From Thiotrichales bacterium (GTDB lineage Bacteria; Pseudomonadota; Gammaproteobacteria; Beggiatoales; Beggiatoaceae), in NCBI GenBank assembly GCA_016744475.1, contig JADGEH010000032.1:1-44893 (forward strand): 44,893 nt of DNA. The letters are read 5' to 3'. Every line of letters begins with the position of its first letter. Within the stretch, counting starts at the first letter, position 1. Position numbers and translations under genes: made by a program. This document shows positions 16,889-28,000 of this stretch, piece by piece. The notes beneath the pieces are model-generated. The model was not told the origin of the DNA and ran no database searches. It worked only from the letters and a program-made list of their open reading frames with translations.

Positions 16889-18271
16889 CTATTCCTCAAT
16901 AATCTTTAAGCTTTCAGGTAATAGGTTAAAACGCACGCTACCAGGAGCGTCTTGTTCTAATGTGCCTTGGTATAGAGGAAAGCCGGGGATGTTGATGCAC
17001 GGCAGTTGTAATTGTGCGTTATTTGGATCGTATTGCGCGGTGCAATGGGATGTTGAGCTGTTGTTGGATAAAGTACCCGTGAGTTCGGTACTGACAGCAC
17101 TAATACCTTGCATATCTTTCAAACGTGCTTGTACTGCCCAGCCTCCCGTATCTTCTTCTGTAACAGCCATCCAAATTTCATTATTGCCTTGTTTTAATGG
17201 CATAAATACAGTGTCAAAATAACTGATGGTGCCGAGAAAACGGTAATCACGATTGTAGGATTCATCATCCCCTGCCAGCATTAATTGTCCGTTCACATAC
17301 ACATGTACTTTGTCGCTGAAACCAAATATCAAGGGTTTGACTTGATCCTTGTCCGATACAATCGTGGTTCTAGCAAATGCGGTATTTTTTCCACCAAAGA
17401 CCCCTTGTACTACGCTTAATTGGGTTAAACCGGTCACTTCTGCGGCTTGTTCTGTCCAAGTATGCGCGGTGCGGTCTTCTTCAATCAGTTGGTATTTTTC
17501 TTCTAACTCATCTTCTGCAAAAGCATCTGAGACTAGCCATTTCATGATGGTGCCCGGTTCAGGTTGCTGTGCTTTGAATGCTTCTATTTGGGTTTGACTG
17601 GCTAATACTGGCGGCGTGTCCATCGGGGTGAAATCAAAATTGGAAAAATGCGCTGGTACTGTGGGCATGACCATATTGGCCATTACGCCCACCATGCCAG
17701 ATTCAGGTGTGGCGGTCAGTGGCATCCAGGTTTTTGGCGTATCCATGTCATCGACATAAATTTCTGCAAAACCATCACCAATAAGCAATTTAACATGAGT
17801 CCAGGTATCAAAAGTGAAGGTGTAAGGTACGCTGTATTGTGGATAAAGCTGCCAACTGGATACGCCGTTGAAATTGGGGGCATATTGTGTAGCATCGACA
17901 TTGCCATTTTGATGAGGGCGCATGTAAAAACTTTCACTATCCATACCTTGATTTTGAATATGCCACATAGCACCATTGTAGCCTTTAAACGGCTTTTGGT
18001 TTTCTGTGTCAAAAGGAAATGACACATCATATTCAATACTGCCGTACTTTAATTCAGAATCAACAATAAACCCACCACCTTGGTTTAAAGTTAAGGTTTT
18101 TTCTCGACCTTGGTAGGTGTCTACTGTGGCTTCAAAAGGAATGATTTCCACTCCATCCGATGCGAAAGCCCAGCGGTCACTGTCAAAGGGAACAATTTCA
18201 GCGTAAACCAAAGAACTGGATAATAAACTACAAATAAGACTGGCGTTTCTATAGTGTTTAAATGTCATCAC
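16889..18271 (-). CDS. Secreted protein with concanavalin A-like (LamG-type) fold
   Basis: This 460-residue protein of unknown role begins with a Sec signal peptide (hydrophobic stretch ending SSSLVYAE). The first half (about residues 50-220) has the beta-sandwich pattern of LamG/glucanase-like domains, with GSIEYDVSF, SFYMRPHQNG, TWTHVKLLIGDGFAEIYVDD and HFSNFDFTP segments. The second half (about 240-400) looks like another all-beta module that contains VHVYVNGQLMLAG and GNNEIWMAV. Two Cys near the C-terminus may form a disulfide. No catalytic residues of a glycosidase could be assigned with confidence, so carbohydrate or surface binding is inference. The start is GTG at 18271 or ATG at 18268, with AGGAG upstream. 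Confidence 0.7.
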   Translation of the reverse strand: MMTFKHYRNASLICSLLSSSLVYAEIVPFDSDRWAFASDGVEIIPFEATVDTYQGREKTLTLNQGGGFIVDSELKYGSIEYDVSFPFDTENQKPFKGYNGAMWHIQNQGMDSESFYMRPHQNGNVDATQYAPNFNGVSSWQLYPQYSVPYTFTFDTWTHVKLLIGDGFAEIYVDDMDTPKTWMPLTATPESGMVGVMANMVMPTVPAHFSNFDFTPMDTPPVLASQTQIEAFKAQQPEPGTIMKWLVSDAFAEDELEEKYQLIEEDRTAHTWTEQAAEVTGLTQLSVVQGVFGGKNTAFARTTIVSDKDQVKPLIFGFSDKVHVYVNGQLMLAGDDESYNRDYRFLGTISYFDTVFMPLKQGNNEIWMAVTEEDTGGWAVQARLKDMQGISAVSTELTGTLSNNSSTSHCTAQYDPNNAQLQLPCINIPGFPLYQGTLEQDAPGSVRFNLLPESLKIIEE

Positions 18272-18394
18272 GAAAGGATACTCCTTTTATTTAAATAACT
18301 GAGGTGAAGTAAAGGCTTGGTTTTTTACCAACAGCTTCTGAAAGTAAATCACCATCACTATTGCTTCACACGATGTGCTTTAAGGTCAGTTCAA

Positions 18395-18556
18395 TAGATG
18401 TATTGCGAGGGGTCTGCATCGACTGCAAAGGCATGGGTTTTGGCCGGGTTTTCCACTTTTTATGAACAAATAGCCCACCATTCGCCTCAAAAGACCGAAA
18501 AAACCGTCTCAAAGCCGCACCTTTTCGCTACGATGCCTATCCTGCGCAATAGTCTA
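18395..18556 (-). repeat. Family Q inverted-repeat element, copy 2
   Basis: This 162-bp copy is in reverse orientation relative to copies 1 and 3. It contains the complement of the shared core CGGTTTTTTGAGGCGAA, and its ends TAGATGTATTGCG and CGCAATAGTCTA are imperfect inverted repeats. It lies in the divergent region between the lectin-fold gene and the giant surface-protein gene. The rest of 18272-18902 holds no gene. Confidence 0.7.
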
Positions 18557-18902
18557 ATACATATCAAGGCATACCATAGCTCACTCACACTGGCTGCCAA
18601 TAGGTCATCTGATAGGGCTGCTTGCAAGTAAAACAGACATTTGGAATCCTCATTTATTTTCTACCCTTTATCTTTCGATTATGATAGACAGTCATAAATA
18701 CATGTGAAATTTAACAAAACATGTCAGACTTTAAGCTTCCAAAAAAGAGTGTTAAATGCTGTGTTTTCAAAAAAATAGCGGTTTCTCTCTCTCCCATTAG
18801 CTATCTTTTAGAATGCGCCGCTTCATCCGAAAGAAGCATTGCACAAAGCTTATATATCAGTTAAAACCTCGCCCTAAACCCTTATTAAGGGTGATGTTTC
18901 AA

Positions 18903-19067
18903 TAGACTTGTTGCTAGAAGTGGGCATCGTAGCGATAAAGGTATGGTTTTGAGACTGTTTTTTCGGTTTTTTGAGGCGAAGGGGCACTCCATTCTTTGAG
19001 CCAAAGCGGAAAAACAGGCCAAAACCCAAGCCTTTGCAGTCGATGAGTCCCCCTTGCAACAAGTCTA
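18903..19067 (+). repeat. Family Q inverted-repeat element, copy 3
   Basis: This 165-bp element has perfect 12-base inverted ends TAGACTTGTTGC and GCAACAAGTCTA. TA at both tips is compatible with insertion at a TA dinucleotide. It ends 18 bp before the ATG of the giant gene, so that gene's leader, and possibly its promoter, lies in or across the element. Confidence 0.8.
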
Positions 19068-19085
19068 ATATAAGGAATTATTCCC

Positions 19086-22000
19086 ATGAACCCAGTTATG
19101 CCCCTACGTACCCACTTATTTTGGTGGCTCACATTTGTTTTTTCGCTACTGTGGAGTTTTGAAAGCTTTGCGGTAGGGCCCGATATGAACGGCACTTATT
19201 CTCTGAAACGCACCGGTGCGGCTTCTTGTGGTGTGCCTCGATACGGTGTGGTCTTCAATAACACCAACAGCTCATCTGATGTCAGTCTCGGTATGTTTTG
19301 CTATAGCACCTCAAATTATTGCGCTGCACCTGGGGCTAAGCCGCCTGCCAGTTCAGCAGAGGGGCTGAAAGTGTCGGATATTACTTGGGGGGCGGTGAGT
19401 GGCACGGATGCCAATTGCACGGGTAATAACTGGGGGATTGTCCAGGATGCCAGTGGCGGCATTTGGGCAGTTAATTTTGCAAGTCAAGTGGTGCCTACCA
19501 ATGATGAAAATTCCATTATGCGTTGTGATGACAACGACATTTTCACTTACGCTGGCGGCTGTCAATCTGGGCCCGGCGGCATCAGCACTAATTTGCGTTT
19601 GTGGATGAAACCGGATACAGGCGTAGCAGGCAGTGCGCCAATTACGGCTTGGGACAGTGCTTCGGGTAAGACCATTGGGGCGACAATCAATGGCTCACCC
19701 ACTCTGGTAAGCGATGGTATGAACTTTAACCCCATCATGCGCTTTAATGGGAGTAGTTGGCTAGACACACAAAGTACATTGGGTGTGGATGGCACGAATA
19801 GTTTTTCTATTTTTGCCGCTTATAAAGCGGGTGCCACCAGCGTGCATAGCTTTTTGGGCGCGAATACGGGGGTTGATGGCGGCTTTTGCGCAGGCGTTAA
19901 TTGCGATGGCTTACACTACCGTGTTGATGGTACGGGTGGGTATGCAGGCAAACAACTGCTGATTACAGATCAAAATACAGGTTTCATTTTTCAGGGAACC
20001 AGCACCAATTTACATGACGATACGCCGCGCATTGTGGCGACAACACGTAATGTCGCGGCGTTTACCTTTTATCAAAATGGCACGGTTGATGGGGGCACAG
20101 CCAGCGGTGTCAGTTTTCGCAGTGCGAGTATGAATATTGGCACGGTAGACGGCGGCAACCGAGAGTTTCTCAACGGCGATTTGGCTGAATTAATCGTCTT
20201 TAACAGCGCCTTATTGCTCACCGATGTACAAAAAGTCAATTCTTATCTTGCGATTAAATACGGCATCTCACTCAATGTAAATTATTTCAATTCCGCAGGT
20301 ACTACGCTGTGGAACATCGCAGGCAGTTATAGCAATGACATCGCAGGCATAGGCCGTGATGATGCCAGCACACTCAATCAACCTAAATCCATCAGCAATA
20401 GCACTGACGCACTCATCACCATAGATGGCGCTACCTTAGGTACGGATTTGTCTTATTTAATCTGGGGCAATGATGACGCGGCAACGCTTTATACCGGTAC
20501 CACGGCTGCTGACAAACTGCATATGGCGCGGGTGTGGACAGTGGCAGAAACGGGCACGGTGGGTACGGTGACGGTGACTTCAACCGATGCCAGTGCACAA
20601 TATCTATTGGTCGGCAACAATGCTGCGGATTTTTCTGCGGCTACGGTTTACAACTTGCCTGCCAGTGTGGATTTCTCTGATGGCGAGTTTTTTACTCTGG
20701 CTAAAGACCCAGCACTGTTTCCCGGTCATGCGCTGGATTTTGATGGTACGGATGATTATGTATCAGCTTCTTTAGTCACGACCAACACGGACAATGTGAC
20801 GCTGGAAGGCTGGGTGTACGCCACCGCCGTCTCTGATGCCGTCCTGATGTACAACGGTGATGCCTCGCTCAATGGCTACGGACTTTTGCTGGACGGTACC
20901 AGCGGCAAACTAATGCTTTTGTGCGGCGGTGTTTCCACACCGCTTTCTGACTATGTGTTCCCCCTAAATGAATGGCATCATGCGGCTCTCGTGAGAGAAG
21001 CGGGCACCTGGAAACTATATGTGGATGGGATGGCTCGCACTTTGGCTTCCAGTCCCGTACCAATAGTTCCCGCACCCGGTGCTACAACACTGGGAGCGAG
21101 CCATACCGGAGGACAACCGCTACAAGGCCGTTTGGACGAAGTGCGTATCTGGAGCAGTGCCCGCACGCAAGCGCAGATCAAAGCCTACATGAATGGCCCC
21201 ATTCCTAATCCGAGCGGTGAAGCGAATCTAGTCGCTTATTATCCTTTAGATGAAGGGGCGGCAGGCGGTGCTAACCCCACTGCCGCAGCCACCGCAGATA
21301 GGGCAGGCAGCAATCACGGCAGTTTGAGCGGTTTTGCCTTAACCGGAGCAGCATCCAATTGGGTGAAAGCGGAAGCCCACCACAGTTTTCAACCGGGGAA
21401 TGGGTTGGATTTTGACGGGGGGGATGATTATGTCGAGGTGTCTTACAACGCCTCCCTGAATCCGGCAGTCATCACCATGGAAGCCTGGGTCAAAGTCACC
21501 GGCGGTGCAGGTACAAACCGCACTGTAGTCAGTAATCGTAGTGGTGTCGGTTTTTCGGGCATGACGATTTATGCGGCAGATATTGATAAGTGGGAGTTAT
21601 GGGTGGGTGATACCACATGGTATGTGATCGAGGGGTCTGCGGTCACACTGAACCAATGGACACATCTTGCAGGGGTTTTTGACGGCACAAATCTCAGCTT
21701 CTATGTAAATGGCGTGCTGTTTGGTAGTACGCCTGCAGGAATGACTCCCAATACTACTGATATACTACATATTGGTCGTCAGGTAACCGGCGTTGTTTAT
21801 GGTTTTCTTGGCAAAATCGACGAAGTTCGCATCTGGAACACCGCCCGCAGCGCCGAAAACATCCGCGCTTACATGAACCGCGATATTCCCGACCCCGCCA
21901 CTGAGACCAACTTGGTGGCTTATTATCCCTTTGATTACGGCGAACCCAGCGGTACCAACACGGGTATGACGGAAGTGCTGGACGCTTCCATGAACGGCAA

Positions 22001-25000
22001 TAACGGCACTTTGACCAATTTTGCCTTGAGCGGGGCGAGTTCTAATTATGTGGATTCCACAGCCTATAATATCTGGAGCGGTACGGGCGGCGATTCACTG
22101 TGGAGCAATTCGGCTAACTGGACGGACACCGACGCGGCAGGCACCCATTTGGTGCCCACCACCACGACCAATGTTTATTTAGGCGATGTCGGTAATGCAC
22201 CCAACGAATCTGCCGCACCATCGGATATTCATCACTTGGTGATTGACTCCACGGGCTTCACCGATCTCAATTTCAACGTCACAGGCAACGCTTTTGCCGT
22301 GGGTACGGGTCATAATGCAGGTAATAAACCCACCAAGCTCAATAATGGCACTCAGCCGCACTATGTTGCGGGTATTTTTGGCAAAGGTTTAGGCCATCTT
22401 GATGCAACACAGCCCATGATGCTGGCGGATGATCTGAATATTCAGGGTAGTGGTGCTTACTTTACTCGGAAATTTCCCGCCACGGTTGATGTGAATGGAT
22501 ACACTTTCAGCTATTCGGGCACCAACAGCGAATTAATCCGCAGCGGTAGCGGTACGGGCGACTTTGGCGATGAATTTCCTGCTGTTGGCGGTCCTGAAAG
22601 ATTAACCGTGATGGGTTCAGGCTCAGTCAGTTTGACGGGGGATCGAACGATCCAGTTGCTGATAGTCAATGGTGCTAACTTGATTTTAGACACATACCAC
22701 CTGACCACCAACACCAGTTCCCGTTTCAGCGGACAGGTGGTGGCTACCAGCACCGGCGAATTGCGCATTTCTGACTTCACGCCGGGTATCAAACTCTTTC
22801 CCATCGGCGATGGCACCAACTACACACCGATCCAACTGGATGTGTTGGCAGGCTCAGGTGCTTACATTAGCGCACGCCTTACCAGCGCGAAACACCCCAG
22901 CAACGATAGCACCACAGATTTTATCAATCGCTATTGGAGCTTGAGCACCGATGCAACGAATTTAAATGCCACAGCCACGGCAACGTACATTGATCCCACC
23001 GACATCGCAGGTACGGAAGCTAATTTCAAAGGGATGTTTCATAACGGTGCGATGTGGACTTACGGCGGCAGCGACGCGGCAGCGAACACTGTTTCCGCAA
23101 CACTCACTGGCTCAGGTGAGGTGACTGCGGGTGAATATACAGAGCCGACCCCCGCGAGTATCAGCAATAATCTGCAATTGTGGCTCGACCCAGCCACCGC
23201 CATAGCCGCAGGCTCCATCACCCAGTGGAACGACCGCACGGGCAACGCCTATCACTTCGTGCCCCGCACCGCTAACGGCGGCCCAGACCTCATCAATGAC
23301 CCCAGCGACGGCACGTTTAACTTCAATCCCTACGTGGATTTTACCACCGCTCAGGATCGCAGCCTCACCACTGCCGCCGTCGGCCTGTCGGACACCGATG
23401 CCATGACGATGTTTGCGGTGATGAACAAACGCGCCAACAGTCAAATCTTGTTCCAAGCCAAGGACAATCTGGGTACGCTGACTTGGTTGTCTATGGGGGC
23501 CGCCCAGGTGCGCGACGAAGGGCTGATCAACTATGCGGCCTCGGTATCGTCAAACCAGGCTCACCTCGTAGGTGGCCGCAACGTCGCCAATGACAGCACT
23601 GGTGACGGCCTGCTCGACGGTCTGCTCACCACACCTGGCAGTCTGTTCGCTGCCCAAACCAGCAGCATGGCCAATGACACCGCCATTGTGGGTTTCCATA
23701 ACAGTTTCGGCGATTACACCGGCATGATGTCTGAACTGCTGATCTATAAACGCGCTTTGAGTGACCTGGAAGTGCAGCAGGTGAGCACTTACCTGTCTCT
23801 CAAATACGGCATCACCTCTGGGGTGGATTATGTGATCTCGGACGGCACCACTACAGCCTGGACTTTGGGCGGCGGCTATGACAACGACATCGCTGGTATT
23901 GGGCGTGATGACGATTCTGCGAGTCTGGATCAACGCAAATCGAAAAGCGTCAACGCGGGGAGCATCGTCACCATGGAACACGCCGCCGCTTTTGCTGCGA
24001 ACCAACAATTCCTCATTTGGGGAAATGATGCGGCCTCAAGCGATGACATAGAAACCACCGAAGTCCCCCCTAGCAGCATTATCAATCGCCGTTTAGCGCG
24101 GGAATGGAAAGTCGCTAACATCGGTAGCGTGGGCGCGGTGAATCTTACGATGGATGTGAGTGGCTCGACTTTGACAGGGGCGCAAGCGATTTTGTTGATT
24201 GATACCGATAATGATGCGGATTTCACCACCGGCACGCCTACCCAGATTTTGCCGGATAGCTATGCCGCAGGAATAGCGACCTTTAATAATGTGAGCTTTG
24301 CTGATGGCAATGTGTTTACTCTGGTCACCGATGCTTGTGCCACTGATCCGATAGTGACTTCTACATTAGGCGATGGTAGTGCGGGTACGTTGCGCGATGC
24401 GGTCACTTGGGCTTGTGCAGGCAGCACCATTACTTTTGATGCGGCTTTAGCCAACAACACCATTGATGTGAGCAGCGGCGGGTCTTTGCTCATTAATAAA
24501 GACATGATGATTGATGGCGGTACGCACAAGATCAGCATCAGCGGTGGTTCTACAGTACGGGTGTTTGATGTGGATTACTCAGCGGCTATCACTGCTTCTC
24601 AAGCCACATTTCAGGCTTTAACTATCAAAGACGGTCTCGCGGGGGCGGGCAACGCAGGCGGTGGCATTCGCTTTGTAGGTAAAGCGGGGACTATCACAAG
24701 TTTAAGACTCATGCAATGCGCCTTGACTGGAAACAACGGTGGCGATAAAGGCGGGGCTGTTTATTTTATTAACGACAATCAAGGCGCTATGCAGATATTT
24801 AATTCCACTTTAGTCAACAACACCGCCTTAGAAGCGGGTGCTGTGAGTGTGGAGAGCGATACTGCCTCAGCACAGGCGCTCATACTCAATAGCACCATCA
24901 GTGGCAATACTGCCACGACGGGTGATGCGGGTGGTTTTCTCAGTACCACTGCGAATCATTGGATTGACAACAGTATTTTGTATGGCAACTCAAGCGCTGG

Positions 25001-28000
25001 TGCCATTAATAGCGGTAAAGATTGTAAAGCGGTAGGCGGTGGCGGTGGTGCGACCAGCAACTACATCATCGGCGATGCCAACGGTTATCCTTGCGCCACC
25101 TTGGGCAGCGATCCTTTGCTCGGCGCATTGCAAGATAATGGCGGTTCAGTGCCCACGATGGCCTTATTGCCGGGTTCTCCGGCGGTAGATGCAGGCAGCA
25201 ATGGAATTTGTACCAATGCCACACAAACTAATGATTTAGATGCGCGTGGTTTGACGCGCTCAGTTGTAGGCGGTGCCATTTGCGACATCGGGGCTTATGA
25301 AAAAAGCACTCCGGCATTTGATTGGACTTCGCCACCGCCTTTGCAAATGATTGCCACGACAGCGTTTTCTTATGCTGTGGTAGTGACGGATAACGAGTCT
25401 ACCGACGGTGCCATTCCTGTCTTAAGCGCCACCGGAATGCCTACTTGGATGGCGCTTGATCCAGTGACAGGGATTTTATCCGGCACGCCGACCAATGCCG
25501 ATGCAGGGGTTGTCAACGTCACCCTGCATTTGAATGCCAGCACCGAAGATGTGCAACAAGCCTTTACGCTGACGGTACTACCACGAGTCAATATCGACTT
25601 TAGTCTGAGCAAGGGAAGCATCTGGGAATATGAAAGCCTGACGGGGACAGTCTCACGCAGCAATACCACGGTGGGCGATTTGATCGTGACCTTAAGCAGC
25701 AGCAATGGCGCGGCTGCGAGTATGCCTGCCACGGTCACGATCCTTGATGGACAAGCCAGCGTTGATTTTTCCATGAGCGGGAATAACAATAATGTGCGTG
25801 ATGGTTCTCGCAGCACCACTATCACAGCCACAGCAACGGGTTATTTTGACGGCACCGCCACACTGAGTGTGAGTGATGAAGAACGCTTACTGGATGTGAC
25901 CATCACCGGACAAGGTGACGTGACAGGCGCGGGCATTCATCAAACTGGAAATACCGTGCAATTGGTCGCCACGCCCACCACAGGCTGGATTTTCTCGGCT
26001 TGGGGCGGTGAATGCTCTATCCAAGGCAGTATTTTTATCAATGCCGATAGCAGTTGCACCGCCACCTTTGTTGAATCCACAACGGTGCCTGTGGTGTATC
26101 CACTCACAGCCGTTGTGATCGGTCAAGGCAGCGTGACGGGGGGCGGGGATTATCCTGAAAACACCCCCGTTTCTTTGCTTGCCACGCCCGAACCCGGCTG
26201 GCAATTTGCCCAGTGGGGGGGCGACTGTCTTATTGACGGTAGTGTCATCATGGACGCTGCAAAAAACTGTACTGCCACATTTACCGAAATCCCACCTAAT
26301 ACGGTGACTTTAACAACCGCTGTTGTGGGTCAAGGGAATGTGAATGGTGCGGGGAATTATGCCAGCGGCACAGCGGTCTCTTTAATCGCCACACCCGCAG
26401 AAGGTTGGGCTTTAGAAGCCTGGAGCGGCGATTGTTCGGGCACCAATACCAGCCTGGCTTTCACGCTCAACGCCCACCAACACTGTGTGGCGACGTTCAT
26501 TGAATTGCCGCCCAATACTTTCACCCTGGCAGCGACCATCAAAGGTCAAGGTCAGGTGCAAGGCGCGGGGATTAAAACCGAAGATAGCACCGCGATGTTG
26601 AACGCGATTCCCGATACTCACTGGCGCTTTGCCGCTTGGGGCGGGGATTGTGGGCCCGGTGTGCCATTAGCCAGCGTGACCGCTGATTTATCCGTGTTCA
26701 TGAATGCAAGCAAAGATTGTCATGTCATTTTTGAACCCGAAAAATACTCACTCAGCGTGCAAATACAAGGTTTTGGGCGCGTCGATAACAATCTTTTCCA
26801 ATACGACTTTGGCAGCACTGCACAACTGAGCGCGATTAAAGGTGAAGGTTGGTTATTTACTGGTTGGACGGGAGATTGTTCGAGTGATGGAGAGATTTTG
26901 ATCGATGGTGATAAGCAATGTACAGCGATTTTCTCAGAAGCCCCGCCCATCGGTACGCCTAATCCTATCGCAGACCTTGATCCCGCAAGCTTTGCGCTGT
27001 TGACACCCGAACAAGTGAGCCAAGTTGATCCGGTCACTTTAAGCTTGCTGTCACGCGAACAAGTGGAGCAAATCGCCCCCGAAGCTTTTGCTGCGTTAAG
27101 CGCCTCTCAACTCGGAAATATTCCACCGCACGCGCTGGTCGGCATGACCGCAGAACAACTGCAAGCACTGCCTCCTGTTTCACTGAGCAACCTCAATGCG
27201 GCGAGTTTTGAGTCCATTGATCCTGATACTTTAGAAGTCTTAAGCGCTCAACAATTGTTACGCTTGAATCGTCAAGTGATGACACAGGAATTGTCCAGTC
27301 AAGCCGCGTCTCGCTGGTTGGTGAACATTAATCCTGACAACATCACGCCAGACACGGCGCAACATTATCTGCCTACGGGGTGGGGGATTGATCTGAACAC
27401 CGGGCGACTCAGTGTGCCGACAGGTACCAAAGTCACTTACCGCAACCGCGATGTTCCCACGGATTTACCGTCACAAGTGATCTTGCCTGACGATATACCA
27501 GACTTAAACACCAGCTTCTCACTCGGTGGGCGAGTGCTGGAATCTGGCAAAGCTGTGGACGGTTTGAAACTCAGTATTGATTTTATGCTCGACCCCAATG
27601 CTGAACAGCCGGAAGACTCCTTATTCCGTATTGATCAAAATGAATTCGGTATTCTGCGTTTAACTTCAGACACCGACCCCAACTTCTTAATGGCCTTCTT
27701 GCCTGATCCCGGCAACATGATTGTGGTTAACCAATCCATGCCAGTGGGCGTGAATCTTGATCCCGGTGGTTTCTTCCTGATTGTTACGCCATCCGGTGAG
27801 CAATTCCGCGTGTTACCAGCACCTGCCAACCCTGTGCAGCTCGCGCAATCTTTGGGGACTGACAGCCAAGTGCAAATCACCGAAGATGGCAGCGTATATC
27901 TAGAATTTGGCACCGAAGACGACACGCCTGCTCGCCGTCGTGGGCGGGCGCGTCAAGTCTCCAGCTTCCAAGCCTTTGTTGAACCTGCACCGGATGCCTT

